From Gammaproteobacteria bacterium (GTDB lineage: Bacteria > Pseudomonadota > Gammaproteobacteria > Steroidobacterales > Steroidobacteraceae): a stretch of DNA of 51,194 nucleotides. Below, one piece after another: positions 9,154-17,829 of this stretch. The translations under genes and the position numbers were made by a program. Below the pieces are notes generated by a model, which saw only the letters and a list, made by a program, of their open reading frames with translations, was not told the origin of the DNA and searched no databases. The stretch covers positions 1 through 51,194 of the forward strand of contig RFOD01000014.1 in the NCBI GenBank assembly GCA_009926865.1, in the 5' to 3' direction. Every line of letters starts with the position of its first letter. The stretch's first letter is position 1.

Positions 9154-10203
9154 ATGAGACGACGCGAAATGTTCGGGTTGATGGCGGCGGGTTTAGCACT
9201 CGCAACCCCGACAGCGAACGCGGATGTGACCCCAGTAGGGGCGCAAGCAGCGCGGTCGATTCTTAGGCCGCCGCGTATCCAAGTGGGCGACACGATTGGA
9301 TTAATGATCCCCTCGAGCGCTAATTGGAATCCGGATGAGATCGATATTTTGTTGGAGTCCCTCGCTGCGCTGGGGTTAAAAGGCAAGCTTGGGCGCCATG
9401 TGAATGATCGCTATGGATATTTGGCGGGGCGCGATGAAGATCGCGCCGCAGATCTCAATGCATTGTTTTTGGATCCTGAGGTCAAAGCGATTCATTGTAT
9501 TCGCGGTGGCTGGGGTGCCGCTCGGTTGCTGCCGCTACTTGATTTTGAGGCGATTGCGCGTCATCCGAAGGCGTTGATTGGATATAGCGATATCACCGCA
9601 CTACTGCTCTCATTGCACGCTAAGACGGGGCTCGTCACCTTCCATGGGCCGAATGCGGCCAGCGAGTGGAATGCGACCAATGTTTCATGGTTGCAGCGCG
9701 TTCTTTGGCAGGGAGAGCAGGCAAGCTTTGAGAATCCGCGTGATGCAGGTGTGCTGCTCGCGCCGGTTCGTCACCGTACTCGAATCCTGAGGCCGGGTAA
9801 GGCACAGGGAAAACTTTTGGGTGGTAATCTGACTGTGCTGACGGCGCTCTTGGGTACGCCGTATCTACCTGATTTTTCAGGGGCCATCCTTTTTCTTGAG
9901 GATATCGACGAAGCACCGTATCGGGTTGATCGGATGTTGGTGCAACTGAAGCTTGCCGGTGTGCTGGGGCAACTCAAAGGCTTTGTGTGGGGTAACTGCA
10001 CGCGCTGTGGACCCGGGGAGGGCTTTGGCTCTCTCACCATTCCGGATGTACTGGCCGATCACATTGTGCCACTTGGGATTCCGGCGTACTCGGGGGCGAT
10101 GTTTGGGCATATTTCAGAACAATTTACGCTGCCAGTTGGCGTAAAAGTTGAACTGGACGCCAGCCTTGGGCGGTTGCGTATGCTCGAACCCGCGGTGGTC
10201 TGA
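9154..10203 (+). CDS. LD-carboxypeptidase (peptidase family S66, LdcA/MccF-like)
   Basis: The start at ATG 9154 (349 residues) has an AAGGGGG ribosome binding site 8 bases upstream; an in-frame ATG at 9133 lacks one. The N-terminus RRREMFGLMAAG followed by an Ala-rich cleavage region resembles a Tat signal, though the SRRxFLK match is imperfect. If real, it places this normally cytoplasmic enzyme in the periplasm. The S66 triad is visible: Ser145 in GYSDIT, Glu249 in FLEDID and His319 in FGHISEQ. The family removes the terminal D-Ala from murein tetrapeptides (LdcA) or cleaves microcin C-type amides (MccF). It is divergent from the M19-hydrolase-AmiD operon, which supports the murein role. 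Confidence 0.9.
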   Translation: MRRREMFGLMAAGLALATPTANADVTPVGAQAARSILRPPRIQVGDTIGLMIPSSANWNPDEIDILLESLAALGLKGKLGRHVNDRYGYLAGRDEDRAADLNALFLDPEVKAIHCIRGGWGAARLLPLLDFEAIARHPKALIGYSDITALLLSLHAKTGLVTFHGPNAASEWNATNVSWLQRVLWQGEQASFENPRDAGVLLAPVRHRTRILRPGKAQGKLLGGNLTVLTALLGTPYLPDFSGAILFLEDIDEAPYRVDRMLVQLKLAGVLGQLKGFVWGNCTRCGPGEGFGSLTIPDVLADHIVPLGIPAYSGAMFGHISEQFTLPVGVKVELDASLGRLRMLEPAVV

Positions 10204-10224
10204 GTCTCCACCTCTCGAAGTTCA

Positions 10225-10260
10225 AGCTAGGTTCTCCTCGCTCACCTGGCTGACCTAGCT
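10225..10260 (+). repeat. Inverted repeat downstream of the LD-carboxypeptidase gene
   Basis: AGCTAGGT at 10225-10232 is exactly complementary to ACCTAGCT at 10253-10260, with a 20-base loop. It starts 22 bases after the stop codon and could form a hairpin that ends or stabilises the transcript. No T tract follows, so it is not a standard intrinsic terminator. A protein-binding dyad is the alternative. Confidence 0.4.
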
Positions 10261-10402
10261 GGCCCGCGGTTTCGTCGCCGTCGTCGTCGGTCTTGGGGGC
10301 ACGCAAGCACACTTGCGCACGACTAAAAAAAAAGATTGAATCCGATGGGAAAACTCAAAGCTTGGCCGACAAGACCAATAATGTCAGGTATGGGAGGTCT
10401 GT

Positions 10403-13372
10403 ATGAAGTCGATTAGACGTCTGGCCGCTGCGGTGATCGCGGCGTCGTTATGGGTGGCTCCGGCGCTAGCGCAGCAGGTCGGGGGTATTCGCGGTACCGT
10501 TAGTCCTGAGACTACCGGCGGGCAGGTATCCGGGATCATCGTTGAGGCGGTATCGGCGGTCATGCCCAAGCCGCGTAGTGCGACGGTTCGCTCTGATGGA
10601 AGTTTTAGCCTGCCGTTGTTGTTGCCGGGCTCTTATCAGCTGACCTTCCGTAGCGCCGAGGGGATTTTGCGCAAGGTGGACGTTGAAGTTGTCCTTGATC
10701 AGACGTCGGTGGTGGATGTCAGCGTAGGCGAGGCGGCGACTGACGCTTTGCAGGTCGTACGTATCGTCGCCAGTCCGCTCTCGGTTGAGGGTAATGCAGC
10801 GCTCAGTAATTCTTTAGGTTCCAATAACATTGAGCGTCTACCGGTCGGGCAGGAATATCGCGATTTGTTGAAATTGATTCCGGGTGTTCAGTACTCTGAA
10901 AGCCTTGTTCGCGGCCCCTCGGCAGGCGGTTCGGGTCAGGACAATAAATACGGTTTCGATGGCGTCGACGTATCCTTACCACTTTTCGGAAACCTCGCAT
11001 CCGACCCTTCAACGCATGACATCGCCAATGTATCGATGGAGCGAGGTGGCGCGAAAGCGATCGGATTCAACCGCTCAGGTGGTGTATCGATCAATACGAC
11101 CTCCAAATCCGGTACCAATGAATTCAAAGGGTCGGTTGAGTACAAGGTTCAGCCCAAGAGCTCAGTGGCCAAGATTCGGGGAACGACCTCCTACAAATTG
11201 GATCAGAGCTGGACAAGCGCAGGCTTTGGCGGTCCCATCATCGAGGATTCGCTCTTTTTCTACGGTTCTTATTATCGACCGGAAGTCACTCGCGACAACC
11301 CGCAAACAGCCTATGGAACGGTCAAAAATTATCGCTCCGTGCGTGATGAATATTTTGGCAAGTTGACCTGGGCACCCTCTGAGCAATTACTATTCAATGT
11401 GAGTTTAAGGACGTCCGAGCGCGAAGGCCGAGGTCAGTCTATCGGCTCACTGGATGCCGATTCGGTCTCGCTAGGCGAATTATCCGAGCAGGACATACTG
11501 ACATTGGATGGATCTTGGTTGATCGATGAAGATACCTCGGTCAGCTTTAAAGCAGGAAAGTTCGAGCTCGTGACAGCCAGTACGCCTGACACTCGATTTG
11601 ACGTACAACCAGTCATTGGTGAGAGGCTAGATATCAACAATCTTGCGTCGCTCGGTAGTTTCCGCGTACCCACTTTGATCGCCAATCCCACGACCCCTCA
11701 GCAATTAGCCTTCAACGCGACAGCTGCTCAGTTGATCGGTCAGTATGGCTATACCAACTCTGCGGGCGTGAAAGCCGGCGGTGGACGAGTGGGGGGTGCT
11801 CCTCAGATCAATAATCAAAATTTCTTCCGCGATACATTGGAACTCAATTTTGACAAACGTTTTGAATGGGGTGATACCCAGCATGCACTGCATATCGGAT
11901 TCAAATACTCGGATATCAGTGAAGAGTTGAGTCGTTTGTCGAACGGATGGGGAACGATCTCGTATGTTGGTGGAACCCTCAACACGCGAGGTTTAGCGCC
12001 CAACGTCCCGTACTTCTTTGAGGCCGCCGTTGAGCAGATGAGCCTTAAAGATCAGGCGGGTAAAACTGTTCCGGTGATCAACTCTTCATCGGAGAGCTTC
12101 AATCTCGAAATCAATGACACCGTTACCGCGGGGGACTTCGAATACAACGTGGGCGTCCTCATCAGTGAGGATATTCTCTACGGTCAGGGTTTGCGCGAAA
12201 AATCAGGAACGGTCTCTGGGTTCGAGTTAGCACCGGGTAACAAATACAAGATGTACACAATCGATTGGCAGGACATGATCCAGCCTCGGTTGGGTGTCAC
12301 TTGGCGCTACGACGGTGAAAACACCGTGTTCGCGAATTTTGCCCAATACAACCCGGAGGCAAGTTCTTTGGCGCGCGCCGCGTCCTGGGATCGAAATACC
12401 CAACGTACACTGCTCGTACGTTTTGATGCCAACGGGAATTACCTTGAGACCACTAATCGTGGCGCCTCAAGTGGCAAGGCTTTTGTACCTGACATGAAGC
12501 CGCGCCGGATCGATGAATTTACGATCGGCACAACTAAGGCTATCGGTTCGAACTGGGCATTACGCGGGCACTTGCGCTACCGCGAGGGCTCAAATTTTTG
12601 GGAAGACGTGTGGAACTTCGCACGTAGTCTTGAGGGTGATTACGGCCCGAACGGCGGTGTCCCGTTGAATCTTCGCGCCTTAGGCGACTATGTGAAAAAT
12701 CTGGCGGATATTCGCGCTGAGATCGGTGGATCAAGCTACGTCATCGCACCGGTTGATGAGGGCTACACCAAGTACTATGAGGCCAGCCTCGAGGCGCAAT
12801 GGACGGGTGAGCGCACTTATCTCAATGCATCCTATGTATGGAGTCGCTACAAAGGTAACTTCGACCAAGATAATACGACCACGAATAATGACGCTAATAT
12901 TTTTATTGGATCCTCGTACTACAACGACGACCAAGGTAAATATTCGTGGGACAACAAAGACGGACGTCTTAAGGGCGATCGTCCGCACTTGTTAAAGCTC
13001 TACGGACACTACACCACAGACTGGAAAGCGAATGTCGGTGCCTACTTTGTCTTTCAATCGGGTGAGCCGTGGGAGACTTGGTCGAGCAGTTATTATGGTT
13101 TTGGCCAGAGTTCGTACTACGCGATCAGCGCATTTGCCGAGCCTGCGGGCAGTCGGCGCAGCGGTAGTCATTGGCAGTTAGATCTGAACTATACCCAAGA
13201 CTTTCAATTCGCCAGCCTGCCGACAGTGAAGTTCCGAGCCGATGTGTTCAACGTGTTCAATCGACAAACGGGATACAACATTGACCCGGTGGATTTCTCA
13301 CCCTTGTACGGTCAGGCACGGAGTAACTACTTGCCGAGGCGTTTGCAGCTTTCGGTCAAGGTAGAGTTCTAA
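10403..13372 (+). CDS. Oar-like TonB-dependent receptor with N-terminal carboxypeptidase-regulatory domain
   Basis: The 989-residue outer-membrane protein has a clear signal peptide (KSIRR..APALA, cleavage before Gln24). A CarboxypepD_reg/CNA-B-like beta-sandwich follows at about residues 26-105 (GGIRGTVSPE; DGSFSLPLLLPGSYQLTF), then a plug (RLPVGQEYRDLLKLIPGV; YGFDGVD) and a long barrel ending in KVEF with terminal Phe. This is the architecture of the Oar/OmpA-related TonB-dependent transporters common in Myxococcus, Xanthomonadales and marine Gammaproteobacteria, several of which are implicated in peptide or protein-derived substrates. GGGAGGT lies 5 bases before the ATG. Its position just after the murein-peptide genes and a closely spaced terminator suggest it is its own transcription unit. 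Ligand unknown. Confidence 0.9.
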   Translation: MKSIRRLAAAVIAASLWVAPALAQQVGGIRGTVSPETTGGQVSGIIVEAVSAVMPKPRSATVRSDGSFSLPLLLPGSYQLTFRSAEGILRKVDVEVVLDQTSVVDVSVGEAATDALQVVRIVASPLSVEGNAALSNSLGSNNIERLPVGQEYRDLLKLIPGVQYSESLVRGPSAGGSGQDNKYGFDGVDVSLPLFGNLASDPSTHDIANVSMERGGAKAIGFNRSGGVSINTTSKSGTNEFKGSVEYKVQPKSSVAKIRGTTSYKLDQSWTSAGFGGPIIEDSLFFYGSYYRPEVTRDNPQTAYGTVKNYRSVRDEYFGKLTWAPSEQLLFNVSLRTSEREGRGQSIGSLDADSVSLGELSEQDILTLDGSWLIDEDTSVSFKAGKFELVTASTPDTRFDVQPVIGERLDINNLASLGSFRVPTLIANPTTPQQLAFNATAAQLIGQYGYTNSAGVKAGGGRVGGAPQINNQNFFRDTLELNFDKRFEWGDTQHALHIGFKYSDISEELSRLSNGWGTISYVGGTLNTRGLAPNVPYFFEAAVEQMSLKDQAGKTVPVINSSSESFNLEINDTVTAGDFEYNVGVLISEDILYGQGLREKSGTVSGFELAPGNKYKMYTIDWQDMIQPRLGVTWRYDGENTVFANFAQYNPEASSLARAASWDRNTQRTLLVRFDANGNYLETTNRGASSGKAFVPDMKPRRIDEFTIGTTKAIGSNWALRGHLRYREGSNFWEDVWNFARSLEGDYGPNGGVPLNLRALGDYVKNLADIRAEIGGSSYVIAPVDEGYTKYYEASLEAQWTGERTYLNASYVWSRYKGNFDQDNTTTNNDANIFIGSSYYNDDQGKYSWDNKDGRLKGDRPHLLKLYGHYTTDWKANVGAYFVFQSGEPWETWSSSYYGFGQSSYYAISAFAEPAGSRRSGSHWQLDLNYTQDFQFASLPTVKFRADVFNVFNRQTGYNIDPVDFSPLYGQARSNYLPRRLQLSVKVEF

Positions 13373-13396
13373 CTCAACTATCGGTACAACGAAAAA

Positions 13397-13416
13397 CCCG
13401 CTTCGGCGGGTTTTTT
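13397..13416 (+). terminator. Rho-independent terminator after the Oar-like receptor
   Basis: The stem CCCGC/GCGGG closes a TTCG tetraloop (13397-13410) and is followed by six T residues. Five A residues precede it, so it could also act on the minus strand, though no minus-strand gene ends here. Confidence 0.92.
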
Positions 13417-13501
13417 GTTTCCGAGTGCGGGTAGACTTGCTGACCTAAGGCGGGTAGTCGGATAGAGGTCAAGACCATCATCCAGCTGAATCGTGCTAAT
13501 C

Positions 13502-14308
13502 ATGCTGACATCGTCCCAAATCTCAGAATTCATTGAAAAAGGCTGGATCATTCTGCCCAACGTGTTCTCGCTTGATGAGATGGCGCAGGCGCGGGCCGCG
13601 TTTGAGCGGCTTTCTGCGACAGCGCGCCGTCTTCGCATGACCCAAAATCACGCAGGTTCTTATTTTGTGTTGGGTGGCTCTCAAGACGATGATGTGGTGA
13701 TTCAGCGAGTCGTCTGGGCGGGCGGATGTGAGCCAACCTTGCTTGACCTATCTGCTGATCGCCGTCTACTCGAGCCATCCCTACAACTGCTCGGATCGGA
13801 GCAATGCGAGCAGTTACTCTGTCAGGCGCACTTCAAGATGCCGGGAGACGGAGTTTCTTTTGACTGGCATCAGGATATCCAGCATCGGGATAAAGGGCCC
13901 GGTACTTGGCGCGATCTCAATGGACGCGGGTCGTACGTCCAGACTCTTACCCTGATCGATGATATGACTGACCATAACGGGCCGTTACAGTTCATTCCTC
14001 GTCACGCTGTGAGAGGCGATGCGGAGGGCCGAATCTTTGGTGCTCACTATGACTATGCCGTCCCCATGCAAGCTGGAGCACACGCCCCGGATATTGACGT
14101 ATCTGCGGCAGTGACGGTCACCGGTCAAAGCGGCTCTGTGCTATTTTTTGGTCCCTATGCCGTTCACGGTAGTACAGCCAATACGTCTTCGCAGCCGCGG
14201 CGAGTGCTGATCAATGGTTACGCCTACCCAGGCGCTAATGGACGAGTGTATCCCGGCGAGGGGTCGGGCCGGATCCTGAGCCGATCCTCATGGTCAACCC
14301 AAGCGTAA
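13502..14308 (+). CDS. Phytanoyl-CoA dioxygenase (PhyH) family Fe(II)/2-oxoglutarate oxygenase
   Basis: The product of 268 residues (start ATG 13502; GTG 13493 is in frame but also lacks a clear ribosome binding site) carries the non-haem iron triad of the PhyH superfamily. The HxD motif is WHQD (His123, Asp125), the distal His is in YAVHGS (His222), and Arg234 (QPRRVLING) is placed to bind 2-oxoglutarate. The jelly-roll context GPLQFIPRHAV is also typical. PhyH enzymes hydroxylate lipids, amino acids, betaines or secondary metabolites; this subgroup cannot be assigned to a substrate. It is followed by a 13-base tandem repeat and a sodium:solute symporter on the same strand, about 100 bases away, so a shared transcript is possible. 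Confidence 0.88.
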   Translation: MLTSSQISEFIEKGWIILPNVFSLDEMAQARAAFERLSATARRLRMTQNHAGSYFVLGGSQDDDVVIQRVVWAGGCEPTLLDLSADRRLLEPSLQLLGSEQCEQLLCQAHFKMPGDGVSFDWHQDIQHRDKGPGTWRDLNGRGSYVQTLTLIDDMTDHNGPLQFIPRHAVRGDAEGRIFGAHYDYAVPMQAGAHAPDIDVSAAVTVTGQSGSVLFFGPYAVHGSTANTSSQPRRVLINGYAYPGANGRVYPGEGSGRILSRSSWSTQA

Positions 14309-14310
14309 TG

Positions 14311-14349
14311 GCAAGTGGTAATAGCAAGTGGTAATAGCAAGTCGTAGTG
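14311..14349 (+). repeat. Tandem repeat, 13-base unit, about three copies
   Basis: GCAAGTGGTAATA occurs twice in exact tandem (14311-14323 and 14324-14336). A third, diverged copy, GCAAGTCGTAGTG, follows at 14337-14349, and a weaker fourth (GGCGAGTCGTGAT) can be traced to 14362. It fills the gap between the PhyH and symporter genes. It is probably replication slippage, or possibly a regulator-binding array. Confidence 0.75.
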
Positions 14350-14412
14350 GGCGAGTCGTGATCCTGCGGATCACCATGCGGATCGCTTGATGTACGGACA
14401 GCGATAGCCCTA

Positions 14413-15861
14413 ATGTTAGGTATCTTTGATGCTGGCGTGATTGGCGCGTATTTCGCGTTGATTACTTGGTTAGGTCATCGGGTCAGTGCGCGCCAAACGA
14501 GCACGCGCGAATACTTTCTCGGGGCACGATCGTTACCTTGGTGGGCCGTTTCGGCCTCTATAGTGGCCACCACAGTCAGTGGCGTCACGGTTATTGGGGT
14601 GCCCGCCTTGGTTTTTGCAGAAGGTGGAGATTATCGTTATCTGCAGTTTGCTCTCGCCGGCATTATTTCCAAGTGGATCATCGGTCACTGGATGCTGCCT
14701 AAATTGTACGCAGGTGAGTTTGCGAGTCCGTATGAGCTCATTCGTGATCGTTTAGGCGATGGGCTTGGTAAGCTAGCAGGGCTTCTTTTCTTTGTCGGTG
14801 CTGTACTGGGACAGGGCGTACGCGTGTTTGCGGTAGCGCTGGTCCTACAATTGCTGACTGGATTGCCTTTGGGAGCGACGATCGCTCTCGTCGTTGTTTT
14901 TTCAGCGTTACATACGTGGTTTGGAGGTATTCGAGCTGTCGTCTACACCGACGTGGTGCAGTTCGGTATTTTTATTCTCGGCGGTTCACTTGCGATCGGT
15001 TTCGCAAGCCAGGGGGTACCTCAGGGTTTTTCGGGCTTATTGGCCATGGGTGCCGAGGCCAATAAATTTCAGATTCTCGACTTGAGCTTAGATCCCGCAT
15101 TGAGCTTTACCCTATGGGCGGGCATCTTCGCGATGCCGTTTCAAAATTTGGCGGCTTATGGGTCTGATCAGATCAATACTCAGCGGATGCTGTGCTGTCG
15201 ATCTTTAGCGGAGGCGCGCCGAGCTTTATACGTCAGTAACCTCGGCGAGTTGGTGGTCCTACTATTTTTGACGGTAGGGTTAGGCCTATGGGGTTTTTAT
15301 CAATATCAACCAGTAGATGCCGATTTTTCAGCGTTACTGGAGGCTAACGCGGATCGAATTTTCCCCATTTTCATGCTGACTGAGCTTCCGCCTGGATTAC
15401 GTGGGCTACTGGTGGCTGGCGTGTTCGCTGCAGCGATGTCGAGTCTCGATTCTGTACTGGCTGCGCTGGCTCAAACCTCACTGACCTTGTTTCATCGCGG
15501 CTATCGGTTCGGTGCGATGGCCGATCAGCACGCGGTCCAGTGGTCGCGATTTCTCGTACTGTTCTGGGCCGTTGCGCTGGGTTTCTTTGCATGGTCGCTT
15601 TCGGGTCGGGGTGAGGGGTTGGTTCCACTCGCGTTTTCGATGACCGCATACACTTACGGCTCGCTATTCGGCTTACTGTGGCTTTCACTCTTTGTCGCGC
15701 CGCGACGGATTCACTTTCCCGTATTAGGTGTTGTGATATCCATCACGGCGGTGACCGCCTTATCGATGACGGATGCAGTCGCCTTTCCGTGGCTGTTTCC
15801 AGTCGGTGTCGTCCTGAGTGTCGGGTTTGCCCTGCTACCGTTGAAGAACCCCAAATCATGA
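14413..15861 (+). CDS. Sodium:solute symporter (SSS/SSF family)
   Basis: This 482-residue membrane protein has roughly 13 hydrophobic segments. SSF hallmarks are present: the N-terminal region REYFLGARSLPWW, the helix-2 run SIVATTVSGVTVIG, GGIRAVVYTDVVQF in the middle, and the late AGVFAAAMSSLDSVLAAL segment that helps form the Na2 site. The family uses the sodium gradient to import sugars, amino acids, vitamins, organic acids or urea; the substrate is not evident. The stop codon overlaps the start of the glutathione transferase gene as ATGA, so the two are co-translated. No strong ribosome binding site is seen before the ATG. Confidence 0.92.
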   Translation: MLGIFDAGVIGAYFALITWLGHRVSARQTSTREYFLGARSLPWWAVSASIVATTVSGVTVIGVPALVFAEGGDYRYLQFALAGIISKWIIGHWMLPKLYAGEFASPYELIRDRLGDGLGKLAGLLFFVGAVLGQGVRVFAVALVLQLLTGLPLGATIALVVVFSALHTWFGGIRAVVYTDVVQFGIFILGGSLAIGFASQGVPQGFSGLLAMGAEANKFQILDLSLDPALSFTLWAGIFAMPFQNLAAYGSDQINTQRMLCCRSLAEARRALYVSNLGELVVLLFLTVGLGLWGFYQYQPVDADFSALLEANADRIFPIFMLTELPPGLRGLLVAGVFAAAMSSLDSVLAALAQTSLTLFHRGYRFGAMADQHAVQWSRFLVLFWAVALGFFAWSLSGRGEGLVPLAFSMTAYTYGSLFGLLWLSLFVAPRRIHFPVLGVVISITAVTALSMTDAVAFPWLFPVGVVLSVGFALLPLKNPKS

Positions 15862-16559
15862 AGCTCTTTATCGCTAATAAGAATTACTCTTCGTGGTCGT
15901 TGCGACCATGGCTTTTGATGCGTGTTCTTGCGATCCCCTTTGAGGAGGTGCTTGAGCCGTTTGGTGCGGATGGGTTCGACACCGAGCGAAGATTCAAACG
16001 TTTTTCACCCTCCGCGAAGGTACCGTGCTTGCATGATCGCGAGCAGCGAATCTGGGATTCTTTGGCGATTATGGAGTATTTGGCGGAGCGATATTCAACC
16101 GTGTGGCCGACGGATTGGCAGGCGCGTATCTGGGCTCGGTCAGCCGCAGCGGAAATGCATTCGGGGTTCGACGCGCTTCGTGCGCAATGCAGCATGACCT
16201 GTGGTCAGCGCGTAACGCTGATGGAGATCACCCCGGAGCTTGCACGAGATCTCGCGCGTTTGAACGAGCTGTGGTGCGAGGGACTTGAACGCTTTGCAGG
16301 TCCGTACTTGGCGGGTCGATTCTTTACAGGGGTTGATGCGTTTTATGCGCCCGTCGCATTTCGACTACAAAGTTATGGTTTGACGTTATCCGAGGCGGCG
16401 GATGCGTATCGAGACCGATTGCTCGCCTTACCGGCGATGCAGGAGTGGTATCAAGCGGCCTTACAAGAGCCCTGGCGTGAAGCTACGCATGAACGCGCCA
16501 TCACTTTGAAGGCTAAACACGTTATCGATTTACGCCAAACAATGAGTCACTCGGAGTAA
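15858..16559 (+). CDS. Glutathione S-transferase family protein
   Basis: Starting at the ATG that overlaps the symporter stop (ATGA at 15858-15861) gives 233 residues, beginning MKLFIANKNYSSWSLRPWL. The thioredoxin-like N-terminal domain has the YSSWS region that supplies the catalytic Tyr/Ser, and the cis-proline appears in SAKVPCLHD. DSLAIMEYLAERY is the glutathione gamma-glutamyl contact segment, and an all-helical C-terminal domain follows. The family conjugates or isomerises electrophiles with glutathione in the cytosol. The ORF is open 60 codons further upstream inside the symporter gene, but that part is a shadow. The SDR gene follows after 13 bases. Confidence 0.92.
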   Translation: MKLFIANKNYSSWSLRPWLLMRVLAIPFEEVLEPFGADGFDTERRFKRFSPSAKVPCLHDREQRIWDSLAIMEYLAERYSTVWPTDWQARIWARSAAAEMHSGFDALRAQCSMTCGQRVTLMEITPELARDLARLNELWCEGLERFAGPYLAGRFFTGVDAFYAPVAFRLQSYGLTLSEAADAYRDRLLALPAMQEWYQAALQEPWREATHERAITLKAKHVIDLRQTMSHSE

Positions 16560-16572
16560 CAGAGCGCACATC

Positions 16573-17541
16573 ATGTCTTGGCAAAAAATTATCGGTGCAG
16601 TGATTTTTTATGGCCGCTTCAGCGGTAGTTTCACCCAGCCGGGTTACCTTGGCCGGCGCTGGCGCTGGCCCGCGTTCCATCCTGATTTTTCCGGTCAGCA
16701 TTGGTTGGTGACGGGTGCCTCGGGTGGTTTAGGGAGAGAGTTGACGCGTACCGCCTTAGCAGCTGGTGCGACGGTCACTGCGGCGGCACGGGATGCGCAG
16801 AAGCTCGCGATACTACAGAGAGACCTCGCGGCCATCTCGGATGGGCGTTTACGCGTGGAAACCTGCGATTTTAGTTCGATACGCGAGACTCAAAGTTTAA
16901 TCGATCGCCTGGTGAGTCAAGGGCAAGCGGTCGATGTGTTGATGAATAATGTCGGAGTCCTAAATCACGAGTGTGTCCTGACAGATGAAGGGTATGAGGG
17001 CTCATTCGTCTCAAATCTACTCTCGCATTATTTATTGGCGGAGCGCTTATTAGCATTGCAAGTCTTACGACCGACTAGCGCGATCATCAATATGAGCTCT
17101 GGGGGTGCGTACACGGTGCCGTTACGGACGGCGCTGCTGAATGTCACCGAGTCTGCGCAGTTCAATGGGGTGCTGGCCTATGCCGCTCACAAACGCGCAC
17201 AAATCGTTCTCACTGATCACTGGCGCGCCGAGTATGGCTCGCAGGGTATCGACTGTTATGTCACGCATCCAGGGTGGGTAGATACCGCTGGCGTGCAGCG
17301 TTCTTTGCCGAGTTTCCGAAAGTGGTATCGACCGATTTTGCGTAATTCCCTCTCGGGTGTGGATACCGCTTTATGGTTAGCCGCGACCCGTCCTCAGCAA
17401 GTGGGAGCAGGCATCTGGTTTGATCGTACATTGCGACCAGCGCATATTTTTTCTTTGACGCGAGAGGGCGATAGTGCCGAGGCGCTGGTGGTGGCCTTGC
17501 AACACGCGCTTAAAGCGAACCCTGGTGCAATGGCGACCTGA
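16573..17541 (+). CDS. Short-chain dehydrogenase/reductase, DHRS12-like
   Basis: The 322-residue protein has an N-terminal extension of about 45 residues before the Rossmann dinucleotide motif TGASGGLG. NNVGVL replaces the usual NNAG, Ser in NMSSGG is the substrate-positioning residue, and YAAHK supplies the catalytic Tyr and Lys. The extension (FYGRFSGSFTQPGY) and the C-terminal WYRP..SGVDTALWLA segment resemble the DHRS12-like SDR group. It is probably an NADP-dependent oxidoreductase for a carbonyl or hydroxy substrate. It lies 13 bases after the glutathione transferase gene and completes the symporter-GST-SDR operon. Confidence 0.88.
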   Translation: MSWQKIIGAVIFYGRFSGSFTQPGYLGRRWRWPAFHPDFSGQHWLVTGASGGLGRELTRTALAAGATVTAAARDAQKLAILQRDLAAISDGRLRVETCDFSSIRETQSLIDRLVSQGQAVDVLMNNVGVLNHECVLTDEGYEGSFVSNLLSHYLLAERLLALQVLRPTSAIINMSSGGAYTVPLRTALLNVTESAQFNGVLAYAAHKRAQIVLTDHWRAEYGSQGIDCYVTHPGWVDTAGVQRSLPSFRKWYRPILRNSLSGVDTALWLAATRPQQVGAGIWFDRTLRPAHIFSLTREGDSAEALVVALQHALKANPGAMAT

Positions 17542-17721
17542 TGTCGAGCCGAGGTTAAGCCTTAGCTAAGCGCGCTCAATACCCCGAGAGCCGTATGCTC
17601 CCGCGATTCCATGACTGCTGCTATGCCTATCTCAAGATGCGTAGTGTATTGATTCCCGCAGTGTAATCGGTGGTTACCCGTTTCCTTGGCGCCCCTTAGC
17701 CATACAGTCATAGCGGGGGGT

Positions 17722-17829
17722 GTGCAGATCGCTGAATTACCTAAACGCGAGCAGGATATCGCGCTCTTCGTTGAACGCTCGCTACGCCGAGCGTCTGGAG
17801 TTTCCGAGCCGACCATCGTGGAATCTTAG
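17722..17829 (+). other. Possible small ORF or gene remnant in the 17542-17825 intergenic region
   Basis: The gap between the SDR gene and the convergent hydrolase gene is 284 bases. On the plus strand a GTG at 17722, directly after a GGGGGG run, opens 35 codons (VQIAELPKREQDI...) with a charged, helix-like composition, ending 4 bases inside the 3' end of the hydrolase gene. The same frame stays open upstream to 17653. I recognise no family. It may be the tail of a decayed gene, a real microprotein or chance. Confidence 0.2.

Noticed and set aside
10300-10335. CGCAAG/CTTGCG hairpin followed by an A run as a terminator
   Set aside because: The A run is on the wrong strand for a plus-strand terminator and no minus-strand gene ends here.
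15678-15857. A long upstream extension of the glutathione transferase frame
   Set aside because: It lies inside the symporter gene in another frame; the ATGA overlap at 15858 begins the recognisable GST fold.
17562-17816. Minus-strand 84-codon ORF in the SDR/hydrolase gap
   Set aside because: No ribosome binding site, no recognisable motif, and it lies opposite the similarly weak plus-strand frame.
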